Positions 45,418 through 55,810 of a stretch of 64,000 nt of DNA are shown here, in pieces; the first letter of the stretch is position 1; each line of letters opens with the position of its first letter. Made by a program: the position numbers and the translations under genes. The stretch comes from Pseudoalteromonas aliena SW19. Its GTDB lineage: Bacteria > Pseudomonadota > Gammaproteobacteria > Enterobacterales > Alteromonadaceae. The notes beneath the pieces are model-generated. The model saw only the letters and a list, made by a program, of their open reading frames with translations, ran no database searches and was not told the origin of the DNA. The DNA is taken from the NCBI RefSeq assembly GCF_014905615.1, contig NZ_AQGU01000026.1, positions 124,001-188,000 on the forward strand, written 5' to 3'.

Positions 45418-47091
45418 TCAAAAAACAATGGACTTTCCTCGACCTAACGCCTCAGACGCCGCATCTAGCTTACCGTTTTTATTAATAATGACGTTTAGAT
45501 CACCAAAGTGGCGTTCATCAATAACATAGCCCATTTTTACAAGCTCAGCTTTTACCTTCGCGCTTAAACCCGCATGCATTCTAATCACGTTTTTAGGCCA
45601 CAATTGATGATGAAACCTTGCGCTGTTAACAACATCTGCTGCGTTCATATCAAACTCAACAGCGTTTAATATTGATTCATATACAGAGCTAATAATTGTT
45701 GTACCACCAGGCGAACCGGTTACCATTTTAACCGTATTATTTTTAAGTAATATTGTAGGCGTCATAGAGCTAAGCATACGCTTATGTGGCTGAATTTCGT
45801 TTGCTTTACCTCCAATAGCACCAAACACATTCATTACCCCAGGTTTTGCACTAAAATCGTCCATTTCATTATTTAAAATAAACCCAGCACCTTCAACCAC
45901 AACTCCGCTACCAAAACCTAAGTTAATTGTGGTTGTATTGGCAACTGCATTGCCCATTTTATCAACAATTGAAAAATGCGTAGTCTGCTCGCTTTCTTTA
46001 AGGCCTGGCTTAATACTTTCTGTGTTTGAAATGGCCGTTAACGAAATATCGTTACTACGGTTTTTAAGGTAATTTATATCTGTTAGCGCTGTTACTGGCA
46101 CATTAAAAAAGTCAGGATCGCCTAAGTATTCAGCCCTATCGGCAAACACGCGTTTACCTATTTCTGCGAGTAAATGAACGTACTGCGTTGAGTTGTGTGC
46201 AAGACCATTATTTGGCTTTTTCAACTCGTACATTTTAAGCCATTGCAAAATAGCAATACCGCCCGAACTTGGCGGTGGAGAAGTAAGTACTTCATAACCA
46301 TTCCACTTTACTTTTATAGGCACTCGAGACTTAGCGGTGTAATTTTTTAAATCATCCTGATCAATAATACCACCATGTTGATGCATAAATTTTGCAATAA
46401 TATTGGCTGTTTCACCTTTATAAAAACCATCTTGTCCGTTATCGCGGATACGCTTGAGGGTGGTCGCAAGCTCTGGTTGTTTAAATACTTTATTCGCTTT
46501 TACATCAATAAAATATTTTTCAAAGTTTACATTTATTTTTTGCTCTTTTAGATGGGCTATATAATGGCTAACACCTTTTGCTAATTTAGGAGGCACGACA
46601 AAACCTTGTTCAGCTAAAGCCACTGCTGGCTGCACTAATGTTTTCCAAGGCAGTGTGCCGTGGCGCTTATGTGCAAGCCACATACCGGCAACACTACCAG
46701 GTACACCACTGGCGCTAATGCCATAAATAGATTTATTAGTAATTACATCACCTTTATCGTTTAAATACATATCACGATAAGATGCCTTTGGTGCAGTTTC
46801 TCTGTAGTCGATAAAATCGCCCTGCCCACCTTTTTGGATAAGCATAAAACCACCACCGCCAATATTACCTGCCTCAGGTAACGTTACCGCAAGTACAAAT
46901 TGCGCCGTTATAGCCGCATCAATAGCATTACCACCTTGATCTAAAATACTCTTAGCGGCATCTGCACTAAATGCATCAGGCATTGCTACAGCACTTTGAG
47001 ATAATGGCTTTGCTGCGAGATTAAACACACTGAGTTGTAAAATAAATACGCTTTTAGCGATAAGCGTACTTCTAGATAAAAATAGTCCCAT
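45418..47091 (-). CDS. ggt: Gamma-glutamyltransferase
   Basis: A periplasmic enzyme that cleaves gamma-glutamyl bonds of glutathione. The precursor has 557 residues with a signal peptide (about 1-27, ending FNLAAKP). Autocatalytic processing should occur before Thr370 in QTTHFSIVD, splitting a large and a small subunit. Conserved elements include GNIGGGGFM, the arginine in DYRETAP, PPPSSGG, GSGVVVEGAGFILNNEMDDF and PGGTTIISS. The C-terminus (DAASEALGRGK) differs slightly from the usual DARGDG-type ending. Confidence 0.95.
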   Translation of the reverse strand: MGLFLSRSTLIAKSVFILQLSVFNLAAKPLSQSAVAMPDAFSADAAKSILDQGGNAIDAAITAQFVLAVTLPEAGNIGGGGFMLIQKGGQGDFIDYRETAPKASYRDMYLNDKGDVITNKSIYGISASGVPGSVAGMWLAHKRHGTLPWKTLVQPAVALAEQGFVVPPKLAKGVSHYIAHLKEQKINVNFEKYFIDVKANKVFKQPELATTLKRIRDNGQDGFYKGETANIIAKFMHQHGGIIDQDDLKNYTAKSRVPIKVKWNGYEVLTSPPPSSGGIAILQWLKMYELKKPNNGLAHNSTQYVHLLAEIGKRVFADRAEYLGDPDFFNVPVTALTDINYLKNRSNDISLTAISNTESIKPGLKESEQTTHFSIVDKMGNAVANTTTINLGFGSGVVVEGAGFILNNEMDDFSAKPGVMNVFGAIGGKANEIQPHKRMLSSMTPTILLKNNTVKMVTGSPGGTTIISSVYESILNAVEFDMNAADVVNSARFHHQLWPKNVIRMHAGLSAKVKAELVKMGYVIDERHFGDLNVIINKNGKLDAASEALGRGKSIVF

Positions 47092-47158
47092 CGAACATCC
47101 TTAAATTATTGTTTATAGCAATCTGCTTTTAAATACCAAGTAATCATCACACAATTTG

Positions 47159-47596
47159 TTAATTTATACATTTTGAATAATGCACTGAAGGCACATCGCC
47201 ACTTTCTTCTTTTTGTATATAATTTTTAATAAATTGCATGCCTAGTTTCTCCATCACCTTAATAGAAGCTTGATTGTTTTTATTCGCTGTCGCACTAATT
47301 TTTTTTATATCTGGCTGCTTCGCTATTTCATTAAACATGAGGTTGGCAGCTTCTGTAGCATAGCCGTTTCCCCAGCTTTCTTGCTTTAAACGCCAACCAA
47401 TTTCAATATCACTAAAATCAGGTAATTCACTAAATAAGTCCATTGGCTTTACAAGTATGTAGCCAATAAAAACATTACTTTGTTTTATTGTTATCTCCCA
47501 TAGCCCCCAACATGTTTGTTCGTATAGCTGTGGGCCTGCGCCTTCATGCATTAATTTTAAATTTAATCGTTCTGTTCCGAGTACGTTCATTTTCAT
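47159..47596 (-). CDS. Short GNAT N-acetyltransferase, RimJ/RimL-like
   Basis: Acetyl-CoA-dependent transferase fold with a clear acceptor half: DIEIGWRLKQESWGNGYATEA (quoted only in part: GNGYATEAA) and NNQASIKVMEKLGM. The N-terminal region is short: GTERLNLKLMHEGAGP runs straight into LYEQTCWGLWEI, where relatives have about 25 more residues containing strand and helix 1. At 145 residues against about 170-180, an in-frame internal deletion is likely. It may be inactive. It is divergent from the small lipoprotein gene, 51 bases apart. Confidence 0.75.
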   Translation of the reverse strand: MKMNVLGTERLNLKLMHEGAGPQLYEQTCWGLWEITIKQSNVFIGYILVKPMDLFSELPDFSDIEIGWRLKQESWGNGYATEAANLMFNEIAKQPDIKKISATANKNNQASIKVMEKLGMQFIKNYIQKEESGDVPSVHYSKCIN

Positions 47597-47647
47597 TGTT
47601 TTACAATTAGCCCTGAATTAATAATTAGTCTTTAAAGGGAATAACAC

Positions 47648-48013
47648 ATGAACAAATTAGCAGGTTTAGCTTTATTGGGCACCTTAATTACGTTAACTGG
47701 TTGTGAAGACGCCAATGAAGTAAAAGAAGATGCAAAAGAAAAAAGCGCGCAAATGCAAGAAAAGCTTGGTGATGCGTGGGATGATGTAAAAGAGACTACA
47801 AACGATTTAAAAAATGATGAGTCGTTAAATGAACTATTAGAACAAAGTAAAGCTATGGGCCTAGACATGTACGATGATGGCAAAGAAATTGCTGTTGAGG
47901 CATGGGTAAAAAGTAAAGAAGCCGCTGGCGAATTAACTGAAAAAACAAAGCAAAAAGCACAAGAAATTGCTGACGAAATTGAACAAGCTCGTCAAGCTCA
48001 CAAAGAAGGTTAA
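47648..48013 (+). CDS. Small Lys/Glu-rich lipoprotein
   Basis: A 121-residue lipoprotein precursor. The lipobox LTGCED places the acylated cysteine at residue 19; Asp at +3 might be compatible with either membrane. The mature part is a long amphipathic helix of alternating Lys and Glu (VKEDAKEKSAQMQEKLGDAW, KTKQKAQEIADEIEQ) with no tryptophan-rich or enzymatic motif. It recalls small stress-induced helical envelope proteins but no family is certain. AAAGGGA precedes the ATG and a perfect terminator follows. Confidence 0.8.
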   Translation: MNKLAGLALLGTLITLTGCEDANEVKEDAKEKSAQMQEKLGDAWDDVKETTNDLKNDESLNELLEQSKAMGLDMYDDGKEIAVEAWVKSKEAAGELTEKTKQKAQEIADEIEQARQAHKEG

Positions 48014-48029
48014 TCTTCCTACTTTTAAT

Positions 48030-48059
48030 AAAAAAGGTAAGCCTAGGCTTACCTTTTTT
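48030..48059. terminator. Rho-independent terminator
   Basis: AAAAAAGGTAAGCC and GGCTTACCTTTTTT pair perfectly, 17 bases after the lipoprotein stop. Confidence 0.9.
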
Positions 48060-48167
48060 GTTTAATCGCAGCGCTATTAAAGTACTTCGATTTTAACGAC
48101 TAAAATAGCGCTTAATGAGGCTTTTATAAAAAGCTAGAAACCTCTAATTTAACGCTATTGATATTAT

Positions 48168-50402
48168 TTATAATTCAAAGTCTTTTTTGAATTTTAAGCC
48201 AAATTCACTTCGGTCATTACTGCGCATTACACCAACAAAACCTGATTGCTGTAAACGGCCTACGTCGTACACTTCATTTAATACGTTCTCACCATAAAGC
48301 GTTACTTCCATATCGCCATACGGGTTAGTGTAAGAGATATTAAAACCCACTAATTCACGAGAATCGATTGTTTCACTTTGGTTATAAACCGACTGTCCTT
48401 GCATATCACTACGGTATGAGTAATTAGCATTTAACGCCAAAGTGCCGCCATTGCTTAAATCCATAAAGTAAGATGGAGCAACCATTACAGTCCAGCGTGG
48501 AGTTAAAGCGGGTGAATCGCCTTTGCCAATGCCTTGTACACCTTGTGCAACATCAGTAATTTCAGAATCAAGATAACCTACAGCGCTGCGAATAGTGAAG
48601 TCATCTGTGATAGCAACCGTTGTTTCAAGCTCAATACCTTGCGCTTTAGATTGGCCGGCATTTTCTACAATAGTTACAAAGCCGCCACCCGCAGTAGGAT
48701 CTGAGAATGGCAGTGCTAAATCAGTGTAATCGGTAACAAATACAGCAAGCATCATAGATACATTTTCATGCACTTGCCCTTTTAAACCAATCTCGTAGTT
48801 AACCGCTTTCGTTTCATCAAAAGAAGTAAATTGATCTGGGCCACCAAATGGACGCGGTGGAAAACCACCAGTTTGATAGCCTTTTTGAATTTGACCATAC
48901 ACATTCATATTACTACTGAGCTGATATGATGCGTTAATATCCCATGTTATAGCGTCAAAATCTGCAGTTACGTATTTACGTGCAGGAAATGATGGGAAAA
49001 TAGCATTCGCATCTTTCTCATCCTGAGAGTAACGCAAACCACCACCAAGCGTTAAGTCATCAGTTAAGTCGTAGCTTGCATTGATATAAGCTGCGTAAGA
49101 GTTAGTTTCTTGGTTTATTTCAAAACTACCGTAACCACCAAATGATGGTGTTACGCCATCATTTAATAAACCATTTGGTGTATTGAATGGGCTAAATACA
49201 AATGGACCAGAACGTGTAAAGCCGTCTTCATTAAAGAAATAAAGACCTGATACAAAATCCATATTATCAAACGTCGCGTTTAACTGTACTTCAAAAGAAT
49301 ACTGATCTGCGCCGCCTTCTTCTGGAAACTCTGATAAATTAAGTGGTGAAGCGTCATCATCAAGTCCACCTTCGTATTCTGAAGTACGGTAACTTGAGAT
49401 AAATTTTGCCGTGTATGTATCATTAATAGCCCAATCAGCCGTGAATGATGTGCCCCAACCCGAGTAAGATGTTGATTCAATACCGGCAACCGTTGTGCCT
49501 AAATCATCAGGGTTTGATGGAATTAAATCTTGCGTTAGTAATGGAAAGTCACCATTGAAAACGTTATTAGGGTCCAGTGGCTCAGTTAATTCAATTGTAT
49601 ATGGCGATTGGCCTGACTCGTTATCAACACCATCTAAAGAGAATGTAAATGCCAAGTCGCTATTTGCTTGCCACTTAAGTGCAACGCGGCCACTAAGCTC
49701 TTCTTCTTCACCTATTTCTTTTTCTGGATTAGCAAGGTTTACCGCTTTACCTACACCATCACGTGTTTTGTAAGCTGCACTTGCAGACATACTTAAATCA
49801 TCTGTTAATGTGTTATTAAAATATACATCACCAGCAATACGACCACGGCTACCTACTTTTGCGGTTGTGGTAATAATCCCCTCATCACCTGGCTGTTTTG
49901 TTATTACGTTTACAGCACCACCGAGTGTATTTCGCCCGTATAGCGTACCTTGTGGTCCACGTAAAATTTCAACGCGTTCAACGTTCGGTAATGATAGGTT
50001 AGAGCCCATTTGGCGGCCTAAATAAACACCATCTAAATAAACACCTACACCAGGATCCGTTGTAATAATGTGATCTTGCAGACCAATACCACGAATAAAT
50101 ACAGAAGCATGAGCAGAATTACCCACGCCGTAACGCGTGATATTTAAGTTAGGTACATATTTGCCAATATCTTCTAGGTTACTCATATTGGCTTTATCTA
50201 TTAGGTTTGCACCAATTGATGTAATAGCGGTTGGAGATTCAAATAAGCTTTCAGTACGTTTACGAGCTGTTACTTCGATTTTTTCAAATGCATCTTGTTT
50301 TGCTGTTGTTTTGGTTTCTTCAGCATTTACAGAGGCTGTTAGTGCAGCAAGTATTGCGAGACTTAACTGTGAGAGGTTGCGTAATTTCAAAATGTTCTCC
50401 AA
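48168..50402 (-). CDS. TonB-dependent outer-membrane receptor (second)
   Basis: 744 residues, with signal peptide to about SVNAEE (27), a TonB-box-like IEVTARKR, a plug with VERVEILRGPQGTLYGRNT and a beta-barrel ending in LKFKKDFEL. The terminal residue is Leu, not the usual Phe. It resembles the receptor at 2281-4566 in overall plan, and belongs to the class without a defined ligand. It is divergent from the porin and PstS-like gene pair, with 306 bases between, which might reflect shared control. Confidence 0.92.
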   Translation of the reverse strand: MENILKLRNLSQLSLAILAALTASVNAEETKTTAKQDAFEKIEVTARKRTESLFESPTAITSIGANLIDKANMSNLEDIGKYVPNLNITRYGVGNSAHASVFIRGIGLQDHIITTDPGVGVYLDGVYLGRQMGSNLSLPNVERVEILRGPQGTLYGRNTLGGAVNVITKQPGDEGIITTTAKVGSRGRIAGDVYFNNTLTDDLSMSASAAYKTRDGVGKAVNLANPEKEIGEEEELSGRVALKWQANSDLAFTFSLDGVDNESGQSPYTIELTEPLDPNNVFNGDFPLLTQDLIPSNPDDLGTTVAGIESTSYSGWGTSFTADWAINDTYTAKFISSYRTSEYEGGLDDDASPLNLSEFPEEGGADQYSFEVQLNATFDNMDFVSGLYFFNEDGFTRSGPFVFSPFNTPNGLLNDGVTPSFGGYGSFEINQETNSYAAYINASYDLTDDLTLGGGLRYSQDEKDANAIFPSFPARKYVTADFDAITWDINASYQLSSNMNVYGQIQKGYQTGGFPPRPFGGPDQFTSFDETKAVNYEIGLKGQVHENVSMMLAVFVTDYTDLALPFSDPTAGGGFVTIVENAGQSKAQGIELETTVAITDDFTIRSAVGYLDSEITDVAQGVQGIGKGDSPALTPRWTVMVAPSYFMDLSNGGTLALNANYSYRSDMQGQSVYNQSETIDSRELVGFNISYTNPYGDMEVTLYGENVLNEVYDVGRLQQSGFVGVMRSNDRSEFGLKFKKDFEL

Positions 50403-50708
50403 AGGATACCGTGTGATTGGTTATGCGTTTATATTTAGATAATATAAATTTCAGGCATAAAAAAAGACGCTAAAAGCATCTTTCCTCTGGAAGGGTATTG
50501 TATGACATTATTGTGAATAAATGTATTAATAATTTCAATTGGCGTACAAAAACTTAAAATGCACACATACGTTTTCACTTATTTGCTCAGTGATTATCCA
50601 TTTATTTCCATAGTACTAAAAAATAAATTAGCTTATTTATTAGATAATTATTGTTTTAACTCTATAATGCATAAGGAATCAACACTTAATAATAAATAGG
50701 AACTACAT
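50403..50708. other. Divergent control region between TonB receptor and porin
   Basis: 306 A+T-rich bases. A perfect TATAAT at 50663-50668, with TTAGAT 17 bases upstream, is the likely plus-strand promoter for the porin operon. For the minus strand nothing stands out. No Pho box or Fur box is convincing. Confidence 0.4.
50640..50668 (+). promoter_or_regulatory. Candidate promoter of porin and PstS-like operon
   Basis: TTAGAT, 17 bases, TATAAT, ending 40 bases before the porin start. The -10 is perfect and the -35 is poor. Confidence 0.4.
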
Positions 50709-51863
50709 ATGAAAAAGCTATCTGTAGCAGTAGCAATATGTGCAGCACTAGCAACGAGTTATGCTAATGCTGAAGTAAGAATTAATGGCTTTGCATCAAT
50801 AGTTGGCGGAAAAAGTCTCGAAGATGATCGTGGTCGTTATGGCTATGATGATGACATTTCATTTAAAAATGAAAGTGTGTTTGCACTGCAAATATCCGCC
50901 GATTTACAAGAAAAACTAAGTGCAACAGCGCAAATTGTAGCTCGTGGTAATAATGATTTTGATGCCGAATTTGAGTGGGCTTACTTAACTTATGAATTTA
51001 ATGATGAGTTACAATTAAGCGCTGGTAAAATGCGTGTGCCTTTTTACCGTTATTCTGACTTTATTGATGTAGGTTATGCATACCGTTGGGTACGTCCACC
51101 TGAATCAGTATACAGCATCCCATTTTCTACTTATGAAGGATTAAGCTTACTTTATAATTCGCAACTTGGTGACTGGGATTCTACAGTACAAGTCATTTAT
51201 GGTAGCTTCGATGGTGAAATTGAAGCCATCACTTACAAAGATAAAGCTGAACTAAATGATATCGTCGGTATCAACTGGACATTATCATACGACTGGTTTA
51301 GTGCACGTGCTGCTTATTTAGTAGCCGACACATCAATAGCGCTTGGTCAAAATGATCCAAATGATTTGACGGGGGCTCAAATAAATGCACTTGAAAACGT
51401 ATTGCGTCAAAGTGGGCTAACAGCACAAGCTGATGATCTTGCTATTAATGAAGACAATGGCACATTTATTGGCATTGGTTTTTCAATTGATTATAACAAC
51501 GTGTTATTTGATGCCGAGTATACCCAATTTGAAGTTGAAAATAGCTTTTTAGCTAAACAGACTCAGTATTACGCTTCTGTTGGCTACAGAATGGATGATG
51601 TAATTGTACACTTCACCTATGAAGATAATGACGATAAACATGAATCATCTCGTTTCAATCAAATCCAAGCGATCCCTCCTCTAAACACTGCTCTAAACAG
51701 TGCTTTAGATGGTAGTAAATCACAAAGCAATGTATATACAATTGGTACGCGTTATGATTTTCACCCTTCAGCAGCATTTAAAATTGATTTAAGTCGCTAT
51801 GAAAATGATTTAACCAATACAGACACTGATGTAATTGCATTTGGTGTTGATTTAGTATTTTAA
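50709..51863 (+). CDS. Outer-membrane porin-like protein
   Basis: A 384-residue precursor with signal peptide to SYANA (22). The rest alternates short Tyr/Asp-rich beta strands and turns (FEWAYLTYEF, GKMRVPFYRYSDF, GYAYRWVRPP) and ends in VFGVDLVF-like terminal Phe (FGVDLVF), as outer-membrane barrels do. It is followed at once by a short PstS-like protein; the two likely form a transport pair, with the porin possibly anion-selective. AGGA precedes the ATG. Confidence 0.82.
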   Translation: MKKLSVAVAICAALATSYANAEVRINGFASIVGGKSLEDDRGRYGYDDDISFKNESVFALQISADLQEKLSATAQIVARGNNDFDAEFEWAYLTYEFNDELQLSAGKMRVPFYRYSDFIDVGYAYRWVRPPESVYSIPFSTYEGLSLLYNSQLGDWDSTVQVIYGSFDGEIEAITYKDKAELNDIVGINWTLSYDWFSARAAYLVADTSIALGQNDPNDLTGAQINALENVLRQSGLTAQADDLAINEDNGTFIGIGFSIDYNNVLFDAEYTQFEVENSFLAKQTQYYASVGYRMDDVIVHFTYEDNDDKHESSRFNQIQAIPPLNTALNSALDGSKSQSNVYTIGTRYDFHPSAAFKIDLSRYENDLTNTDTDVIAFGVDLVF

Positions 51864-51875
51864 TTGGAGCGAATA

Positions 51876-52283
51876 ATGAAAAAATTAATGTTAGCAGGTG
51901 TATTATCACTGTGCTCTGTAAGTGCATTTGCAGAAGTCGCGGTTATTATTAATCCAAGTAATACGAGCACAATTGATATTGATGCTATAAAGAAAATTTA
52001 TTTAGGTAAAAATAAATCTTTCGACAATGGTACAAAAGTTAGCCCTGTTGATCAAAATGGTACTGCTGTTGCTGATGAGTTCAATGATAAGGTCGTTGGT
52101 AAATCAAGTAGCCAGATTAATGCGTATTGGTCTAAACTTGTATTTACTGGTAAGGGTACTCCTCCAGGAAAATTAGACAGTGATCAAGCTGTTATTGACT
52201 TTGTTGCAGCTAACAAAGATGCAATTGGTTATATAGATAGTGCTAAAGTGAGCGATAAAGTAAAAGTTATTGCTACTTTTTAA
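51876..52283 (+). CDS. One-lobe PstS-like phosphate-binding protein
   Basis: 135 residues from the preferred ATG at 51876 after GGAG; a TTG at 51864 would put the ribosome site inside the gene. Signal peptide to AFAEVA (about residue 18). The rest matches a single lobe of the phosphate-binding fold: IYLGKNKSFDNGTKVSPVDQ, FNDKVVGKSSSQINAYWSKL and IGYIDSAKVSDKVKVI. Standalone short members of this family are common in Alteromonadales and are usually called phosphate ABC transporter substrate-binding proteins. No ABC genes are near. Confidence 0.82.
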   Translation: MKKLMLAGVLSLCSVSAFAEVAVIINPSNTSTIDIDAIKKIYLGKNKSFDNGTKVSPVDQNGTAVADEFNDKVVGKSSSQINAYWSKLVFTGKGTPPGKLDSDQAVIDFVAANKDAIGYIDSAKVSDKVKVIATF

Positions 52284-52295
52284 TCATTCTTAGAT

Positions 52296-52352
52296 AAAAG
52301 CCGGATAGTGCGATTCTAAATTTATAGAATTACGGCACTATCCGGCTTTTTT
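52296..52352 (+). terminator. Long hairpin terminator
   Basis: AAAAGCCGGATAGTGC pairs perfectly with GCACTATCCGGCTTTT over 16 bases, with a nested ATTCTA/TAGAAT stem in the loop. It ends the porin operon and may also serve clpB on the other strand. Confidence 0.9.
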
Positions 52353-52381
52353 ACGCTAATCGGCTTAAATTCTTCAAATAC

Positions 52382-52399
52382 TTATACCGATTGGTATTA
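52382..52399. repeat. Collapsed remnant of repeat family A next to clpB
   Basis: TTATACCGATTGGTATTA joins the two terminal sequences of family A directly, with no interior. It lies one base past the clpB stop codon (52401-52403, TAA on the minus strand), the position the full copies occupy at other genes. Confidence 0.45.
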
Positions 52400-52400
52400 A

Positions 52401-54977
52401 TTACCGATTAGAAAAAACAAGTCCACTTTCATCAGAATCAATGACAATAATGCTGCCTGGGACATAATCCCCATTTAGTAACTTTTGGGCTAGCGGATTT
52501 TCGATTGTTTGCTGAATAGCACGTTTCAGAGGTCGCGCACCATACACAGGATCAAAACCACTTGCAGCAATACGCTCAAGTGCTGAATCACTTATTTCGA
52601 GTAAGTAACCCATTTCAGTTAAACGTTCACGTAATTTCATCAACTGAATGTCTGCTATTTCTTTAATGTGCTCGTTAGCTAACGGATGGAACACGACCGT
52701 TTCGTCTATACGGTTAATAAACTCAGGTCTAAACTCATTAATTAATACCTCCATCACTTTAGATTTAAGCGTTGTATAATCATTGTTACCCGCTTGTTCT
52801 TGAATAATATCTGAGCCTAAATTTGAAGTCATAATAATAACGGTATTTTTAAAATCAACGGTTCTACCTTGTCCGTCGGTTAGGCGACCATCATCTAATA
52901 CTTGTAGTAAAATATTAAATACATCCGGATGTGCTTTTTCAATTTCATCCAGCAATATCACGGAGTAAGGTTTACGGCGAACGGCTTCTGTTAAATAACC
53001 CCCCTCTTCGTATCCCACATAACCTGGAGGTGCACCGACTAAACGAGCAACTGAATGTTTTTCCATAAACTCAGACATGTCAATACGCACCATGGCATCT
53101 TCGGTATCAAACATAAAACCAGCCAGTGCTTTTGTCAGCTCTGTTTTACCCACACCTGTTGGGCCTAAAAACAAGAAAGAACCAATAGGACGATTAGGAT
53201 CAGCAAGCCCTGCACGAGAGCGACGTATTGCGTTAGAAACAGCAACCACCGCTTCATCTTGCCCTATCACTTTACTGTGCAGTTTTTCTTCCATTTGCAG
53301 TAGTTTTTCACGCTCACCTTGAAGCATTCTTGCAACAGGAATGCCGGTCCAACGCGATAGTATTTCTGCTATTTCGTCCTCGCCAACCTGATTTTTAAGC
53401 AGAGTCATTTCTTGCATCTCTGCTTGTGATGCTAAGTCGAGCTTTCGCTCAAGCTCTGGAATACGTCCATATTGCAGCTCAGACATACGCTGCAAATCGC
53501 TTGCCCTTCGCGCTACATCTAAATCTAGTCTAGCTTGCTCAAGCTCTGCTTTAATTACTTGCGTACCTTGAAGCGATGCTTTTTCAGCATTCCATATTTC
53601 ATCTAACTCACGATATTGTGCGTCAAGATCAGTGATCAACTCTTGCATTTCACTACGGCGCTTTTGGCTTGCTTCGTCTTTTTCTTTAGCTAGTGCATTA
53701 TCTTCTAACTTTAGTTGGATAATACGGCGCTCAAGCTTATCTAACGACTCTGGTTTTGAATCAATTTGTAGTCGGATTGAAGAGCCTGCTTCATCTATTA
53801 AATCAATGGCTTTATCTGGTAACTGACGGTCACTAATATAACGATGAGATAGCTGCGCTGCTGCCACAATCGCTGGATCGGTGATCTCTACTGAGTGATG
53901 TAGCTCATAGCGCTCTTTTAAGCCTCGCAATATTGCAATGGTATCTTCTACCGATGGCTCTTCAATAAGTACTTTTTGAAAACGACGTTCAAGGGCTGCG
54001 TCTTTTTCTATGTATTTACGATACTCATCAAGGGTCGTTGCTCCTACGCAATGTAACTCACCGCGCGCTAACGCTGGTTTTAACATATTGCCCGCATCCA
54101 TTGCGCCGTCACTTTTACCAGCGCCTACAATAGTATGAATTTCATCAATAAATAAAATGACTTGGCCTTCTTCTTTAGCTAACTCATTCAGTACTGATTT
54201 TAAACGCTCTTCAAATTCGCCGCGATACTTGGCACCAGCCACCAGCGAACCTAAATCTAACGACAATACACGTTTATTTTTTAATCCTTCAGGCACTTCA
54301 CCATTAATAATGCGCTGTGCTAAGCCTTCGGCTATTGCTGTTTTACCAACACCTGGCTCACCGATTAATACGGGATTGTTTTTTGTTCTACGCTGCAGTA
54401 CCTGAATTGTCCGGCGAATTTCATCATCACGACCAATAACAGGATCAAGTTTACCTTGCTCTGCTCGCTCGGTTAAATCAATAGTGTATTTTTCAAGTGC
54501 TTGACGTGTTTCTTCTGCATTTGGATCGTCAACTTTTTGACCACCGCGAATCGCTTTAATCGCACTTTCAATTTTAGTAGACGTAATATTTAACGATCTA
54601 AATATATCGCCAAGCGGACCTTTATCATCACATGCAGCAAGCACAAATAACTCACTTGAAATATATTTGTCTTTGCGTTTTTGCGCGTACTTGTCACATA
54701 AGTTAATAAGTGAAGCCATATTGTTTGATAGCTGCACATCGCCACCTACGCCTTCTACTTTAAATAATTTTTCTATTTCTTGGGAAAGTTTAGTATTTAG
54801 TTCGTCGGCACTAACACCTGTTTGTGCAAATAATGCACGTACACTAGAACCACTTTGCTGTAGTAGCGAATACATTAGATGCACAGGTTCAATAAATTGA
54901 TGATCGCGGCCGAGGGCTAGCGATTGCGCATCAGAAAGCGCTGATTGAAATTTACTAGTGAATCGATCTAAACGCAT
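52401..54977 (-). CDS. clpB: ATP-dependent disaggregase ClpB
   Basis: A hexameric AAA+ chaperone that works with DnaK to rescue aggregated proteins. The 858 residues match E. coli ClpB (857). The N domain (1-150) is followed by nucleotide-binding domain 1 with GEPGVGKT, the middle coiled-coil domain (about 410-525), nucleotide-binding domain 2 with GPTGVGKT and a C-terminal domain. A sigma-32 type promoter lies 39-67 bases upstream of the start. The stop is next to a repeat A remnant. Confidence 0.97.
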   Translation of the reverse strand: MRLDRFTSKFQSALSDAQSLALGRDHQFIEPVHLMYSLLQQSGSSVRALFAQTGVSADELNTKLSQEIEKLFKVEGVGGDVQLSNNMASLINLCDKYAQKRKDKYISSELFVLAACDDKGPLGDIFRSLNITSTKIESAIKAIRGGQKVDDPNAEETRQALEKYTIDLTERAEQGKLDPVIGRDDEIRRTIQVLQRRTKNNPVLIGEPGVGKTAIAEGLAQRIINGEVPEGLKNKRVLSLDLGSLVAGAKYRGEFEERLKSVLNELAKEEGQVILFIDEIHTIVGAGKSDGAMDAGNMLKPALARGELHCVGATTLDEYRKYIEKDAALERRFQKVLIEEPSVEDTIAILRGLKERYELHHSVEITDPAIVAAAQLSHRYISDRQLPDKAIDLIDEAGSSIRLQIDSKPESLDKLERRIIQLKLEDNALAKEKDEASQKRRSEMQELITDLDAQYRELDEIWNAEKASLQGTQVIKAELEQARLDLDVARRASDLQRMSELQYGRIPELERKLDLASQAEMQEMTLLKNQVGEDEIAEILSRWTGIPVARMLQGEREKLLQMEEKLHSKVIGQDEAVVAVSNAIRRSRAGLADPNRPIGSFLFLGPTGVGKTELTKALAGFMFDTEDAMVRIDMSEFMEKHSVARLVGAPPGYVGYEEGGYLTEAVRRKPYSVILLDEIEKAHPDVFNILLQVLDDGRLTDGQGRTVDFKNTVIIMTSNLGSDIIQEQAGNNDYTTLKSKVMEVLINEFRPEFINRIDETVVFHPLANEHIKEIADIQLMKLRERLTEMGYLLEISDSALERIAASGFDPVYGARPLKRAIQQTIENPLAQKLLNGDYVPGSIIVIDSDESGLVFSNR

Positions 54978-55015
54978 CAGGGTTTACCTATTAAATAAAT
55001 AACGAATTACCTAAT

Positions 55016-55044
55016 TAATGGGTATGCGGTGCGGTTTGTTCAAG
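55016..55044 (-). promoter_or_regulatory. Sigma-32 heat-shock promoter of clpB
   Basis: Minus strand CTTGAA, 15 bases, ACCCATTA, close to the sigma-32 consensus CTTGAA and CCCCATNT. It lies between pgeF and clpB, so clpB can be induced separately from rluD-pgeF. Confidence 0.65.
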
Positions 55045-55078
55045 GTGCTGAGGAAAATATAATCATTATAACAAGTAA

Positions 55079-55810
55079 TTATTTGCGCCAGATCAAACTT
55101 GCCATACGCCCTGTTTTTGAATCGCGTCGATAAGAAAAAAATAAATCATGCTGGGTCACTGTACAGTACTCACCACCAGTGATATTTTTGATGCAGCATT
55201 GCGAGAGCAAGATACGTGCGATTGCATAAATATCAGCAAGGTACTTATTATTCGCTTGCAATGTAAACGCGCTAGTAAGCAATGGGGAGCGTTTTTCAAA
55301 CAGTTCTAACACCTCAGCCCCCACTTCAAATTGACTGGGACCAATAGCAGGTCCTAGCCACGCATGTATATTTTCATATTTTGCGCTAAAGCACTCTAAT
55401 ACGTTTTTAACAATGCCCTGCTCCAACCCTCGCCAGCCACCATGAATGGCGGCGACTTCCCTACCATCGCTGCTTGTTAGCAAAATAGGTAAACAGTCGG
55501 CTGTCATTATCGCTAACGGCTGGTTTAATAGCTGAGTATAAAGTGCATCCGCATCACGTTGCTCATTAACGTCAAAGTGCTTATCAACAATAACAACATC
55601 GGCGCTATGCACTTGATTTAGCCACACTGCAGGTTTAGGTGTGTGTTCATTTAATAATGAACGATTTTTTAATACATGCCCTTTATTATCACCAACATGG
55701 AGCCCTACATTTAAACTTCTAAAGGGAGCTTTTGATACACCACCTTCACGTGTAGTACTCAACGTTCCTACAGTATGAAGGTTTTTCCATGGTGCTGATA
55801 ACACATTCAT
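55079..55810 (-). CDS. pgeF: Peptidoglycan editing factor PgeF (YfiH, multicopper polyphenol oxidase fold)
   Basis: Removes wrongly built UDP-MurNAc peptides (Ser in place of Ala) in the cytosol; the fold was first called laccase-like. The 243 residues carry the metal-site residues His in LNQVHSADV, Cys in TADCLPIL and His in AIHGGWRGL. The ATG overlaps the rluD stop by one base (TAATG), so it is coupled to rluD, the order seen in many gammaproteobacteria. Confidence 0.93.
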   Translation of the reverse strand: MNVLSAPWKNLHTVGTLSTTREGGVSKAPFRSLNVGLHVGDNKGHVLKNRSLLNEHTPKPAVWLNQVHSADVVIVDKHFDVNEQRDADALYTQLLNQPLAIMTADCLPILLTSSDGREVAAIHGGWRGLEQGIVKNVLECFSAKYENIHAWLGPAIGPSQFEVGAEVLELFEKRSPLLTSAFTLQANNKYLADIYAIARILLSQCCIKNITGGEYCTVTQHDLFFSYRRDSKTGRMASLIWRK

